DNA of 64,000 nucleotides from Candidatus Borkfalkia excrementavium (GCA_019115945.1 DXCO01000035.1:1-64000), one strand, 5' to 3'; positions 27,431-36,084 are shown, counted from the stretch's first letter. The notes: a model not told the origin generated them from the letters alone. Made by a program: numbers and translations.

Positions 27431-27877
27431 ATGGGACTTGTTGCGGCGAAATGCACGAATTGCGGGGCAAAAATCGAGGTGGATAATACGCAGGAGGCGG
27501 GAATCTGTCCCTATTGCGGAACGGCTTTTATCGTAGAAAAAGCGATCCATAATTATAACATCAATTATAATATTGAAAATGCGCAGATTACGGTAAATCA
27601 CAACCTGGACAAGAGTGTGCGGATATCCTGTCCCGATTATCAGGGGCAATTATTCAATAACGCTTGTATTGCGTACGATAAAGAGACGGGAGAAGAACTG
27701 GCGCGATGCAAGCAGGGAGAAACGCTTGTGTTTCGGTTGTCTGAACCGACGGAAGTAAAGGTTGTCGTCAAAGGGTCTTTCGGAAAGCCGTCGGAAGTGA
27801 TGTATCCGGGCGATCGTTTCAGGATAGGGTATCGGGGATTCGGTAAGATCTATTTGGCGAAGGTCGATATGCTGTAA
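27431..27877 (+). CDS. Zinc-ribbon protein of unknown function
   Basis: 148-aa soluble protein. An N-terminal zinc ribbon has two cysteine pairs, CTNC (about residues 8-11) and CPYC (about 28-31). A short Asn/Ile-rich stretch follows (about 40-58), then a predicted beta-rich domain (about 60-148) I cannot assign. No transmembrane segment or catalytic motif is visible. An AGGAGG-type site 6 nt before the ATG gives a clear start. The gene stands alone between its regulated promoter and a strong terminator and forms a two-gene module with the XRE repressor. The function is unknown. Confidence 0.75.
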   Translation: MGLVAAKCTNCGAKIEVDNTQEAGICPYCGTAFIVEKAIHNYNINYNIENAQITVNHNLDKSVRISCPDYQGQLFNNACIAYDKETGEELARCKQGETLVFRLSEPTEVKVVVKGSFGKPSEVMYPGDRFRIGYRGFGKIYLAKVDML

Positions 27878-27890
27878 TATAAAATTTGAG

Positions 27891-27922
27891 AAAAACCCCG
27901 CCGCAAAAGCGGCGGGGTTTTT
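27891..27922 (+). terminator. Terminator after the zinc-ribbon gene
   Basis: Perfect 14-bp stem (27891-27904 with 27909-27922), loop AAAA, ending in five T residues. Confidence 0.9.
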
Positions 27923-27933
27923 CGTGCTTTTTC

Positions 27934-27962
27934 GAATATCGGGACAAGTCCGTTCATAGAAT
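27934..27962 (+). promoter_or_regulatory. SigmaE-like promoter of the spoIIIA operon
   Basis: -35 GAATATC (27934-27940), 14-bp spacer, -10 CATAGAAT (27955-27962). This fits the B. subtilis SigmaE consensus (KMATATT, 14-15 bp, CATACAAT) with one mismatch in each box. SigmaE is the known mother-cell regulator of spoIIIA. Confidence 0.7.
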
Positions 27963-27986
27963 ATACAGAAAACGGAGAGGACAAGT

Positions 27987-28889
27987 ATGCTTGAATTTCT
28001 GTCGGACAACCTGCTGGCCGCGATACGTTATGTCAACTGCAATCTGCTTTACGAAATGCGGGTGCGTGCAAATAAGCCCGTCGTAGTGAATTACAACGGA
28101 AAGTATACTTTTCTCGGGGCAAGAGGCATTACGGACAGGATCGGGGATGCGCTTGTATCCAGTTATTCCGAGATCGAATCGATCATCTATCGCGCAAGCG
28201 AATTTTCAGTATATTCCGTTACGGACCAGTTAAAGCAGGGGTTTATAACGGGCGCAAACGGAGAAAGGATCGGGCTGGCAGGGGTATACGTGTATGAACA
28301 CGGAAGCGCCTTTACGGTCAAGGAGGTCACGTCCCTCAATATCCGTATTCCGCATGAGGTCAAAGGGGCAGGCGGATTTATTTTCGAAAAATGTTTTTCC
28401 GAAAAGATCGCCAGCGCCCTGATCCTGTCGCCGCCGGGAAGGGGGAAAACGACCATCTTGCGCGATCTTTCCCGTCTGATATCCGCTAAATATCTGATCA
28501 ATATCCTGATAAACGACGAGAGGAATGAAATTTCCGCCGCCTATCGCGATTTTTCGCTGGAAACGGGAGCGTTTTCCGACATAGTGCGCTATGCGCATAA
28601 AAAAGATGCGCTTTCGGCGGCGATCCGTTCCATGCGTCCCGACCTGATCATAACGGACGAACTTACTTCCAAGGAAGAAGCGGAAGCGGTCGTCTCGTGT
28701 GTCCGCGGCGGAGTGGAGGTCATAGCCTCCGCACACTTTAAGGACCTTGACGGGGTGAGAAATGCTCCCGAATTCGCGTGCATTATATCGGGCGGCATTT
28801 TCGATTATTATATCGTTCTCGATTCTGAGGGGATCGGACGGATAAAATATATCTGCGACGGGCAGTTTACCCGCATATTCGAAGCATGA
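27987..28889 (+). CDS. spoIIIAA: Stage III sporulation protein AA (secretion-type ATPase)
   Basis: Cytosolic ATPase thought to power the SpoIIIA-SpoIIQ channel between mother cell and forespore; related to type II/IV secretion ATPases. The 300-aa protein has Walker A PPGRGKT at 149-155 and a Walker B-like LIITDEL near 225. GGAGAGGA precedes the ATG. It is first in an eight-gene operon with a SigmaE-like promoter 25 nt upstream, and overlaps spoIIIAB by 4 nt. Confidence 0.95.
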   Translation: MLEFLSDNLLAAIRYVNCNLLYEMRVRANKPVVVNYNGKYTFLGARGITDRIGDALVSSYSEIESIIYRASEFSVYSVTDQLKQGFITGANGERIGLAGVYVYEHGSAFTVKEVTSLNIRIPHEVKGAGGFIFEKCFSEKIASALILSPPGRGKTTILRDLSRLISAKYLINILINDERNEISAAYRDFSLETGAFSDIVRYAHKKDALSAAIRSMRPDLIITDELTSKEEAEAVVSCVRGGVEVIASAHFKDLDGVRNAPEFACIISGGIFDYYIVLDSEGIGRIKYICDGQFTRIFEA

Positions 28890-29356
28890 TCAAGATATTT
28901 TTGTGCATTCTTCTCGTCGTTCTGTGCACAGCGTTCGGTTGGTTTCTCACGCGAAAGCACAAACAGAGAAAAGTATTCTTTTATAACCTGAGCCTTTTCA
29001 ACGACCGTTTGATCAACGAGGTAAGTTATACAAAAATGCCGCTCACGGAGTTCATGAATAAATATACGTTTGAAGGGGATTTTGCAAAACTCCTTGCAGA
29101 TAAAAAAGAAAGCGGGTTTCGGGGAACGGAGTGCGAATTTGCCTATCTTACGGAGGACGATAAAAATTTCGTGCGGGATTATTTTTCCATGGTGGGGAAG
29201 AGCGACGCCGCCTCTCAAAAAGCCTATCTGACCTCCGTGCGCGCGGATACGGAACGGCTGAAAAAGGAAAGCGACGAAAATTATAAAAAATATTTTAATC
29301 TTTATGTCAAATTAGGATTTTTATTCGGGCTGATGCTCGTTGTTCTGCTCGTATAA
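28886..29356 (+). CDS. spoIIIAB: Stage III sporulation protein AB
   Basis: 156-aa protein with an N-terminal membrane segment (about 3-18), a helical soluble region and a C-terminal membrane segment (about 140-156), resembling type II secretion GspF-like components. Assignment rests largely on position between AA and AC, where spoIIIAB always lies. It overlaps AA by 4 nt. Confidence 0.88.
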   Translation: MIKIFLCILLVVLCTAFGWFLTRKHKQRKVFFYNLSLFNDRLINEVSYTKMPLTEFMNKYTFEGDFAKLLADKKESGFRGTECEFAYLTEDDKNFVRDYFSMVGKSDAASQKAYLTSVRADTERLKKESDENYKKYFNLYVKLGFLFGLMLVVLLV

Positions 29357-29371
29357 ATTCGGGGAGGGTGC

Positions 29372-29569
29372 ATGCAGATAGATATTATATTCAAAATTGC
29401 CGCGGTCGGGATCATCGTTACGATCGTCTGCCAGATCCTTAAAAAATCCGATCGCGAAGACGTCGCCACGATCGTGAGCCTCGCGGGGCTGATCATCGTT
29501 CTGACTGTCGTGATCGATATGATCGCCGATCTGTTCGATTCGATCCGTGGCATGTTTGATCTGTTTTAG
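29372..29569 (+). CDS. spoIIIAC: Stage III sporulation protein AC
   Basis: 65-aa protein with two transmembrane segments (about 4-22 and 34-55). SpoIIIAC and AD are paralogous small membrane proteins of the feeding-tube complex. GGGAGGG lies 6 nt before the ATG. Confidence 0.92.
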   Translation: MQIDIIFKIAAVGIIVTIVCQILKKSDREDVATIVSLAGLIIVLTVVIDMIADLFDSIRGMFDLF

Positions 29570-29571
29570 TT

Positions 29572-29964
29572 ATGGAATTGGTCAGAATCATCGGCATCGC
29601 TCTCATCACCGCGCTGACAGCCCTTTTTCTGAAGGGCACGAAGCCGGAACTTTCGTTCGCCGTCACGGTGGCGGGCGCCGCGCTGATCCTCATCTTTATT
29701 GCGGACATGCTTTCGGAAACGCTGAATGTATTTTCTGAAATCGGGGAAAAGACGGGCATAGACAATTCTTTGGTCAGGATCATCGTCAAGATCGTGGCGA
29801 TCGGGTATCTCGTCGAATTCAGCGCGGGCGTCGTCGAAGATTTCGGCAGCAAAAGCATAGCGGACAAACTTGTGCTGGCGGGCAAAGTGATCATTTTTGC
29901 GGTTTCCTTGCCCATCATCAAGAGCCTGCTGACTTTGATAGACGGCTTTTTGGAGTTGGTATGA
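29572..29964 (+). CDS. spoIIIAD: Stage III sporulation protein AD
   Basis: 130-aa polytopic membrane protein, starting MELVRIIGIALITAL, with about four hydrophobic segments. It is paralogous to AC. It follows AC after 2 nt and overlaps AE by 4 nt, so translation is coupled. Confidence 0.93.
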   Translation: MELVRIIGIALITALTALFLKGTKPELSFAVTVAGAALILIFIADMLSETLNVFSEIGEKTGIDNSLVRIIVKIVAIGYLVEFSAGVVEDFGSKSIADKLVLAGKVIIFAVSLPIIKSLLTLIDGFLELV

Positions 29965-31172
29965 TCGGGGCGCTGCGCGATACAAAAAAGAAAAAGAAGT
30001 TTATCATCCTCCTCGCCGTATTGCTCTTTGCTCTGATATTCGTATTCGGAGGAACGGGCGCCGTTGCCGAGGAGGGATCGAACGATGATCTGGCGGACAG
30101 TATCGAAGATATACTCGGCGAACTGGATACGGAAGAATTGCAGAAGTATCTCGATTCGCTGACGGAAGAGCAGAAGCAATGGTTCGGAGAGGGCGATATA
30201 GGGGATAAAATACTCTCTATTATAAACGGGGATTTTTCCATGGATTACGGGTCGTTTCTGTCGTCCATGGCCGCGCTCGTGTTCGACGGACTGGACGGCC
30301 TGCTTTCCACGTTCTGCGTGATCTGCGCTATTACCATCCTGTGCGGGATCCTTTCGCAATTCAGAAGTTCCGTCGCGGAAAAGGGAACGGGCAAACTGAT
30401 CTTTTTTGTCGGATATTCGTCCATTCTCGTGCTGATATTGACCTCTCTGACCGCAGTGATCGAAGAATGTTACTCCACGGTCGGCTCGATGCAAAAACAG
30501 ATGCAGGCGGTCTTTCCCGTGCTTCTGACGCTGATCGCGACGAGCGGCGGAAGCGTTTCCGTGGCGGTATATCAGCCGGCCGTTTTATTTTTGAGCGAGA
30601 TCATTGTACGGATTATTTCCGGGATCGTATTTCCTCTGGCGGTGCTCATCTGTGTTCTGAACATGGCGGGAAACATGAGTTCGGAAATAAAACTGAAAAA
30701 TTTCAGCGCCCTTTTCAAAAGTATTATAAAATGGGTACTCGGGATCTCGCTCACCGCATTTACCGTATTTCTTACTGTGCAGGGCATCACGTCCGCCACG
30801 TATGACGGCCTTTCCTTCAAAGCGGCAAAATATGCGATCAGCAATTCCGTGCCCATCATCGGCGGCTTTTTGGGGAGCGGATTCGATCTGATCGTGGCGG
30901 GAAGCGTGCTGATCAAAAATTCGCTGGGTTCGTGCAGTATCCTGCTCCTTGCGGGCGTCATCTTTATCCCTTTCGTACAGTTGATCGTATACAATCTCTT
31001 TCTGAAACTGACTGCGGCCGTGACAGAGCCCGTCGGAGATGCAAGGATAACGGAATTTTTCTCTTCCCTTTCGGGCACGGTCAATTATTTTACGGCCGGG
31101 CTTTTGGCGGTCGGGTTTATGTACTTCATCACGATACTGCTTTTGGTCTGTTCTTCTAATTCTCTGTTCTGA
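29961..31172 (+). CDS. spoIIIAE: Stage III sporulation protein AE
   Basis: 403-aa polytopic membrane protein, the largest membrane component of the SpoIIIA complex. An N-terminal hydrophobic segment (about 14-36, possibly a signal), an acidic stretch (about 38-85), then about seven membrane segments. Length and position are as in other spore formers. Confidence 0.94.
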   Translation: MIGALRDTKKKKKFIILLAVLLFALIFVFGGTGAVAEEGSNDDLADSIEDILGELDTEELQKYLDSLTEEQKQWFGEGDIGDKILSIINGDFSMDYGSFLSSMAALVFDGLDGLLSTFCVICAITILCGILSQFRSSVAEKGTGKLIFFVGYSSILVLILTSLTAVIEECYSTVGSMQKQMQAVFPVLLTLIATSGGSVSVAVYQPAVLFLSEIIVRIISGIVFPLAVLICVLNMAGNMSSEIKLKNFSALFKSIIKWVLGISLTAFTVFLTVQGITSATYDGLSFKAAKYAISNSVPIIGGFLGSGFDLIVAGSVLIKNSLGSCSILLLAGVIFIPFVQLIVYNLFLKLTAAVTEPVGDARITEFFSSLSGTVNYFTAGLLAVGFMYFITILLLVCSSNSLF

Positions 31173-31180
31173 GGTGAAAC

Positions 31181-31660
31181 GTGCAGGTGTATATTCTGAG
31201 CGTATGCGGCGCAGTCATTATTTCCGCATTGGTCACGCTCTTGCTGCCGGAAGGAAAAACCGGAAAGTTTATCAACGGGATACTGAAACTGTTCTGTCTT
31301 TTGGTCGTCTTGGTGCCGCTGTTCGGATTTTTTAAGGAGTTAAAAAATCCCGATTTTCCCGATTCTTCGCAGGAGGCTTCTCTCGATGACGGATTCATCG
31401 ACTACGCATTCGACGTGCGAGCGAAAGAGGATGGGGAAAAGATAGACAAGACGATCGCGGACGAATTTTCCGTTGTCGTATCGTCGAGTGTGGCGTGGGA
31501 TTTTGTCGAATATTCGTATAAGATCACGGGAGTATCCGTAAAAATAAAAAATTTCGGAATGTACGGAAATGACGAGCATATAATTATTATAGATAAAATT
31601 GCCCGGCGCGTTTCCGAACTGACGGATCTTCCGTTGGAGGAGGTAAACGTTTATGAATGA
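31181..31660 (+). CDS. spoIIIAF: Stage III sporulation protein AF
   Basis: 159-aa protein with two N-terminal membrane segments (about 4-20 and 30-50) and a soluble ring-forming-like C-terminal domain ending in a ...EEVNVYE tail. The start is GTG 31181, 4 nt after GAGGTG. It overlaps spoIIIAG by 8 nt. Confidence 0.88.
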   Translation: MQVYILSVCGAVIISALVTLLLPEGKTGKFINGILKLFCLLVVLVPLFGFFKELKNPDFPDSSQEASLDDGFIDYAFDVRAKEDGEKIDKTIADEFSVVVSSSVAWDFVEYSYKITGVSVKIKNFGMYGNDEHIIIIDKIARRVSELTDLPLEEVNVYE

Positions 31661-32141
31661 AAACGCATCGGCAAAAAAATTGGCATCCAAACTGAAATCC
31701 AATAAGATCCTTGAAATTTTGCTCATCCTTATCGTGATCGTCGTCGTTGCAGTCGTTCTTTATAATGTTTTCGGAAAAAAAGAAGAAAAAACGGCGAACG
31801 TATCGGCAGATTACGGAGCACAGTTGGAAGCGGATCTGGCGAATGCCTTATCGGAAATAGAAGGGGCAGGCAAAGTTTCCGTCATGATCGCATTTTCTTC
31901 GGAAGGGGAGACGGTGATCGCGATGGAGACGATCGTGCGGGAAGACGGTTCAATCGTAACGACCCCCGTACTGATCGACGGAGAAGTTGTCGTTCTCGAA
32001 GTAAAAAAACCGGAAATCTCGGGCGTTCTGATAATCGCGGAAGGGGCAGACGATCTCGGCGTAAGATTCGATCTGCAGCACGCCGCGGCGTCCGTTTTGG
32101 ATATAAACCAAAGTTTAATCAAAGTATATACGAAAGGCTGA
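31653..32141 (+). CDS. spoIIIAG: Stage III sporulation protein AG
   Basis: 162-aa protein: short cytoplasmic N-terminus, one membrane segment (about 22-40), then a ring-building-motif domain in the intermembrane space. In B. subtilis AG forms a large oligomeric ring. This version is shorter than the B. subtilis protein (about 229 aa). Confidence 0.9.
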   Translation: MNENASAKKLASKLKSNKILEILLILIVIVVVAVVLYNVFGKKEEKTANVSADYGAQLEADLANALSEIEGAGKVSVMIAFSSEGETVIAMETIVREDGSIVTTPVLIDGEVVVLEVKKPEISGVLIIAEGADDLGVRFDLQHAAASVLDINQSLIKVYTKG

Positions 32142-32172
32142 CAACAAAACTTGAATAAAGGAGTGTTATTTT

Positions 32173-32661
32173 ATGTCTAAAACAAAAAAAATCGTGATCA
32201 TGTCTGGGTTGGTACTGCTGCTGGCCGTAACGGCCGTATTTAATTTCGTGCTTGCAAGCGCATCGAGCGATCCTGTCTCGGACGGTGTGACGGCGGCAAA
32301 TTACTTTACTACGTACAGAACGGAGCGCAATACGGCCCGCAACGAAGAACTTCTGCAACTCGATTCCATCATCGAGAACAGCGAGGCCGGCAGCGACGTA
32401 TACGAAGAAGCCATGGCGCTCAAACTGCAGATCGTCGGAATGATGGAGCGCGAGCTTCTTTTGGAAACTTACATAAAATCTCTCGGTTACGAAGATGCGG
32501 TCGTAAGCATCGGCATGGATTCGGACAACGTGAACGTGTTCGTGAATGCGACGGAACTTGAATATAATGATTTTCTTTCCATCTATAACATCCTGACCGA
32601 AGAAGCCGGCTGCGATCCCGCAAACGTAAATATTATGCCGATTCATTCGGAAAATGCCTGA
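32173..32661 (+). CDS. spoIIIAH: Stage III sporulation protein AH
   Basis: 162-aa protein with one N-terminal membrane segment (about 7-28) and an extracytoplasmic domain of the YscJ/EscJ-like fold that binds forespore SpoIIQ. A ring-building motif is apparent in ETYIKSLGYEDAVVSIGMDS. It ends the spoIIIA operon. AAAGGAG is seen upstream of the ATG. Confidence 0.92.
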   Translation: MSKTKKIVIMSGLVLLLAVTAVFNFVLASASSDPVSDGVTAANYFTTYRTERNTARNEELLQLDSIIENSEAGSDVYEEAMALKLQIVGMMERELLLETYIKSLGYEDAVVSIGMDSDNVNVFVNATELEYNDFLSIYNILTEEAGCDPANVNIMPIHSENA

Positions 32662-32690
32662 AAACGCTATCCAACTCCGAAAAAATATGG

Positions 32691-32733
32691 TATAATTTAT
32701 ATGGAAAGATCGGCGCATGCGCGAAGATCTTTC
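32691..32733 (+). promoter_or_regulatory. Possible promoter and leader hairpin of asp23-nusB
   Basis: A TATAAT box (32691-32696) without a clear -35, followed by an inverted repeat (GAAAGATC 32704-32711 with GATCTTTC 32726-32733) with an inner GCGC pair. The hairpin has no T-run, so it looks like a structured leader rather than a terminator. Confidence 0.4.
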
Positions 32734-32772
32734 ACATTATCGGATGAACCGAATGCATCGGAGTGAGATCAT

Positions 32773-33117
32773 ATGGCAATTTTCAAGCGTGTTCCGCCTG
32801 GCGGGCAAAAGGGAAAAGTTTCCTATAACGCGGGCATTGTCAGCGGCATTGTCAGCCTTGCCGTATCGGAAGTCGAGGGAGTGGAATTGCTCTCCGGCAA
32901 AAAAAGAGGGCTGAAACTGTATTTTGAAAAGGACGGGATTTACGCCGATATATCCGTCAGGGTCGACTACGGTTATAACGTGCCGGAGGTCGCATTTAAA
33001 ATACAGCAGACAGTCAAGCATAACGTCGAGGCGATGACCGAATATAAAGTGGCAAAAGTAGACGTATATGTGGCGGGCGTCGATTTTTCGGAAGAGCGTT
33101 CCGCAGAACAAAACTAA
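32773..33117 (+). CDS. Asp23/Gls24-family protein
   Basis: 114-aa protein of the Asp23 family (YqhY/AmaP-associated type), often coded near accBC, nusB and folD in Bacillota. The core GKVSYNAGIVSGIVSLAVSEVEGV and ADISVRVDYGYNVPEVAFKIQ are characteristic. Proposed roles in lipid homeostasis and envelope stress are known for relatives; nothing here shows the role directly. It lies between spoIIIAH and nusB, the same place as yqhY in B. subtilis. Confidence 0.9.
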   Translation: MAIFKRVPPGGQKGKVSYNAGIVSGIVSLAVSEVEGVELLSGKKRGLKLYFEKDGIYADISVRVDYGYNVPEVAFKIQQTVKHNVEAMTEYKVAKVDVYVAGVDFSEERSAEQN

Positions 33118-33130
33118 GCGATGAATTGTT

Positions 33131-33153
33131 TCCCCTCGGATCTTTCGAGGGGA
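33131..33153 (+). other. Intercistronic hairpin asp23-nusB
   Basis: Perfect 8-bp stem (33131-33138 with 33146-33153) with a 7-nt loop; no T-run follows, so it may be a processing or stability element. Confidence 0.4.
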
Positions 33154-33176
33154 ATATTGGGTTTTACGGAAAAATT

Positions 33177-33578
33177 ATGAGAAGCAAATCAAGAGAATGC
33201 GCATTCAAGATCATATACGCCGATCTGATCAATCCGAACGCGGGATCATCCACGCGCCGCAGCGTATACAAGTCGTTCGGGCTGAACGAAGAGGAGTGCG
33301 CCTATGCGGATAAACTCCTTGCAGAAGTGGAAGAACATCGCGAGGAACTTGTTGCTGTATTGGACAAGTATTCCATCGGTTTTTCAGAAAAGAGGCTTTT
33401 TCCCGTGGACAAAAGTCTCCTTCTCATGGCGCTTGCGGAAATGCGCTTTGAGGAAGATGTTCCCGATATCGTCTGTATCGACGAGGCCGTCGGCCTTGCG
33501 AGAAAATATTCAACGGAAAAAAGTGCGGGATTTGTCAACGGGATTCTGGCGGCATATCTTGCGGGAGAAACGAAATGA
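33177..33578 (+). CDS. nusB: Transcription antitermination factor NusB
   Basis: All-helical RNA-binding protein that acts with NusE on boxA RNA in rRNA antitermination. It begins MRSKSRECAFKIIYADLIN and ends VNGILAAYLAGE, as expected (133 aa). ATG 33177 is preferred over an upstream in-frame TTG at 33126 because homology begins here. It overlaps folD by 4 nt. Confidence 0.93.
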   Translation: MRSKSRECAFKIIYADLINPNAGSSTRRSVYKSFGLNEEECAYADKLLAEVEEHREELVAVLDKYSIGFSEKRLFPVDKSLLLMALAEMRFEEDVPDIVCIDEAVGLARKYSTEKSAGFVNGILAAYLAGETK

Positions 33579-34423
33579 GTGTATTGATCGACGGAAAGGC
33601 GCTTGCCGCTAAATTGCGCGGCGAATTGAAGGAGAAGATCGCCCTTTATAGGGCGGAACATGGCGAGATCGGTCTGGCGGTCGTCCTGATCGGGGAAGAC
33701 CCCGCGTCGCAGGTGTATGTGCGAAACAAGATCAAGGCCTGCGAAGAGGTCGGGATCCGTTCTTTTTCCTATCGTCTGCCCGAAAACTGTACGCAGGAAA
33801 ACGCGGAGGAACTGATCCGTGAGTTGGTCGCATCCGATAAAGTGCACGGCATACTCGTTCAGTTGCCTCTGCCCAAGGGTTTGGACGAAAGAAAACTGCT
33901 CAAATTGATCCCCCCTGAAAAGGACGTGGACGGTTTTTGTGCGGAAAACGTGGGCAATCTTGCGATGAACAGGGAAACGATCGTGGCCTGCACGCCTTTC
34001 GGCGTGATGAAAATGCTGGAAGAATACAATATTTCCCTTCGCGGCAAAAAGGCGGTGGTATTAGGGCGCTCGAATATCGTCGGCAAACCGATGGCGATGC
34101 TTCTCGTCAACGCCGATGCTACCGTGACCGTATGCCACAGCCGGACGGAAAATCTGAAAGAAGTATGTGCGGAAGCGGACATTCTCGTCGTTGCGATCGG
34201 GAAAGCAAAATTTGTTACCGCAGACATGGTGAAAGAAGGTGCCGTCGTCATAGACGTCGGAATGGACAGGGATGAAAACGGCAAACTTTGCGGCGACGTG
34301 GATTTTGAAAGCGTAAAGGATAAAGCGTCCTATATCACGCCCGTGCCGGGCGGCGTTGGGCCGATGACGATTACGATGCTGCTGTATAATACCTATCTGG
34401 CGGCGTCGAGGAGGAACGCTTGA
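33575..34423 (+). CDS. folD: Methylenetetrahydrofolate dehydrogenase/cyclohydrolase
   Basis: Bifunctional cytosolic folate enzyme interconverting 5,10-methylene- and 10-formyl-tetrahydrofolate. Signatures are DPASQVYVRNKIKACEEVG (with the catalytic lysine), QLPLPKGLDE, DVDGF and the NADP motif VVLGRSNIVGKP, ending TPVPGGVGPMT. Length 282 aa is standard. It overlaps nusB and ispA by 4 nt each. Confidence 0.97.
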   Translation: MSVLIDGKALAAKLRGELKEKIALYRAEHGEIGLAVVLIGEDPASQVYVRNKIKACEEVGIRSFSYRLPENCTQENAEELIRELVASDKVHGILVQLPLPKGLDERKLLKLIPPEKDVDGFCAENVGNLAMNRETIVACTPFGVMKMLEEYNISLRGKKAVVLGRSNIVGKPMAMLLVNADATVTVCHSRTENLKEVCAEADILVVAIGKAKFVTADMVKEGAVVIDVGMDRDENGKLCGDVDFESVKDKASYITPVPGGVGPMTITMLLYNTYLAASRRNA

Positions 34424-35304
34424 AAGAGTTCAGCGAAAATTACGAAGCGTTGCAGAAAGAATTTGAGGGGAATGTACGCGAATACTGCGCGGCGCTGGCT
34501 CTGCGTCCGGAGATTTTGAATGAAAGTTTCAAATACTCTCTTCTGCTCGGCGGGAAGCGCGTGCGGCCCGTTCTCATGTTCGCGAGCGCGCAGATGCTCG
34601 GCGGCAAGACGGCAGACGTTGCAAACCTTGCTCTCGCACTGGAAATGATCCATACGTATTCCCTGATCCATGACGATCTGCCTGCTATGGATAACGACGA
34701 TTTTCGGCGCGGACAGCCGACTTCGCATAAAAAATTCGGAGAGGGACAGGCGATTCTCGCGGGAGATGCGTTGCTGAACGAGGCATACAGGATTTGCATT
34801 TCGGAATGTGCGAAGGGCAGAACGTATCAGGCTGCCGCTCTGCTGATCGCGCAGAATGCGGGTTATGACGGAATGATCGCGGGACAGGCGGCTGACCTGT
34901 ATTATCAGGGGCAGGACAGTTCCGACGAATCTGTATATGATTTTATCATTCTCAGGAAAACGGCAAAAATGATCGAGAGCGCCGTTGTTGTCCCCGCTTT
35001 GGTTTACGGGATGGACGACAATATCGTTGCGATCATGCGCGAATTCGGCAGCAATTTGGGCCGTTTGTTTCAGATCACGGACGATATTCTCGACGTTACG
35101 GGAGATTTCGATAAACTCGGCAAAAGCATCGGAAAAGATAAAGACGAAAATAAGGTATCTGCCGTCAACGTGTTCGGGTTGGAAAAAAGTTATGCGCTCG
35201 CAGATCATTTTTGCGAACTTTGTCTCAAATTGTTGGCGCAGTTGCCTTTCGAGTGTGCTTTTTTGGAACGCTTTACAAAATTTGTGCGTTCCCGTGAAAA
35301 ATGA
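34420..35304 (+). CDS. ispA: Polyprenyl (farnesyl/geranylgeranyl) diphosphate synthase
   Basis: Head-to-tail isoprenyl diphosphate synthase, supplying C15/C20 precursors for undecaprenyl phosphate and quinones. The first Asp-rich motif is in LIHDDLPAMDNDD, the second in FQITDDILD. The start is TTG 34420, 5 nt after GAGGAGGAA and overlapping the folD stop. Length 294 aa. The dxs gene that often follows ispA is absent; tlyA follows directly. Confidence 0.93.
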   Translation: MKEFSENYEALQKEFEGNVREYCAALALRPEILNESFKYSLLLGGKRVRPVLMFASAQMLGGKTADVANLALALEMIHTYSLIHDDLPAMDNDDFRRGQPTSHKKFGEGQAILAGDALLNEAYRICISECAKGRTYQAAALLIAQNAGYDGMIAGQAADLYYQGQDSSDESVYDFIILRKTAKMIESAVVVPALVYGMDDNIVAIMREFGSNLGRLFQITDDILDVTGDFDKLGKSIGKDKDENKVSAVNVFGLEKSYALADHFCELCLKLLAQLPFECAFLERFTKFVRSREK

Positions 35305-36068
35305 TGCGGCTGGATAAATGGCTTACGGGCAGATATTTTTCTTCCCGCACAAAGGCGGCTCGAGCGATCGCCGCGGGCCTCGTCAAGATCAACGGACGGA
35401 CGGCGCGTGCGTCGGATAACGCGGATGAAACGGATCTGATCGAAATCGAAGAAAGAGAGACGGAGTTCGTTTCAGAGGGCGGATACAAACTGGAAAAGGC
35501 CCTTCTTGATTTTGGTGAAGAGGTCAAAGGCTGTGTGTTCGCAGACTTGGGGGCCAGCACGGGCGGCTTTACGGAATGCCTTTTAAGGCACGGAGCGGCG
35601 CGCGTCTATGCGGTCGACGTGGGGGAAAGTCAATTAGACCAAATCCTTTCGGGCGATGCGCGCGTGGTCGTGATGGATAAAACGAATGCCCGTTATCTTA
35701 CAAAAAGCGATTTCCCCGAAAAGTTAGACGGGATTTCGATCGACGTCAGTTTTATTTCCCTGACAAATATCCTGCCGGCGGCCGCTTCTCTTTTGGAAGA
35801 GGGCGGCAGAGTGTTTGCACTCATCAAACCGCAGTTCGAGTGCGGCGCAGGCGCGCTGGATAAGCACGGTATCGTCAAGGATGCGGAGCGGCGCAAAGAC
35901 GCGATCAGGAAGATCGTTGTGTCCGCCGCGGATTGCGGTCTGTATCCCGTCAAAATCACGAGCGCCCCGGTCAGGGAGCGCAAAAATACGGAATATATTA
36001 TCTGTCTGAAGAAAGGGGGCAAAGTCGTGAACGGCGGCTTGGAAAAAGAAATATTTAATTTACCGTAA
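35301..36068 (+). CDS. tlyA: TlyA-family rRNA 2'-O-methyltransferase
   Basis: 255-aa protein with an N-terminal S4 RNA-binding domain (about 1-60, MRLDKWLTGRYFSSRTKAARAI) and a FtsJ-like SAM methyltransferase domain (FADLGASTGGFTECLLRHGA). In Mycobacterium TlyA methylates 16S and 23S rRNA and gives capreomycin sensitivity; the S4 protein here may be the 16S-only type. It overlaps ispA by 4 nt. Confidence 0.92.
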   Translation: MMRLDKWLTGRYFSSRTKAARAIAAGLVKINGRTARASDNADETDLIEIEERETEFVSEGGYKLEKALLDFGEEVKGCVFADLGASTGGFTECLLRHGAARVYAVDVGESQLDQILSGDARVVVMDKTNARYLTKSDFPEKLDGISIDVSFISLTNILPAAASLLEEGGRVFALIKPQFECGAGALDKHGIVKDAERRKDAIRKIVVSAADCGLYPVKITSAPVRERKNTEYIICLKKGGKVVNGGLEKEIFNLP

Positions 36069-36084
36069 AACGCGGGAGAAAGAT

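Noticed and set aside
27136..27877. Toxin-antitoxin pair or prophage remnant
   Set aside because: The XRE gene and zinc-ribbon gene are divergent rather than bicistronic, the second has no toxin motif, and no integrase or attachment repeats are nearby; kept only as an unexplained module.
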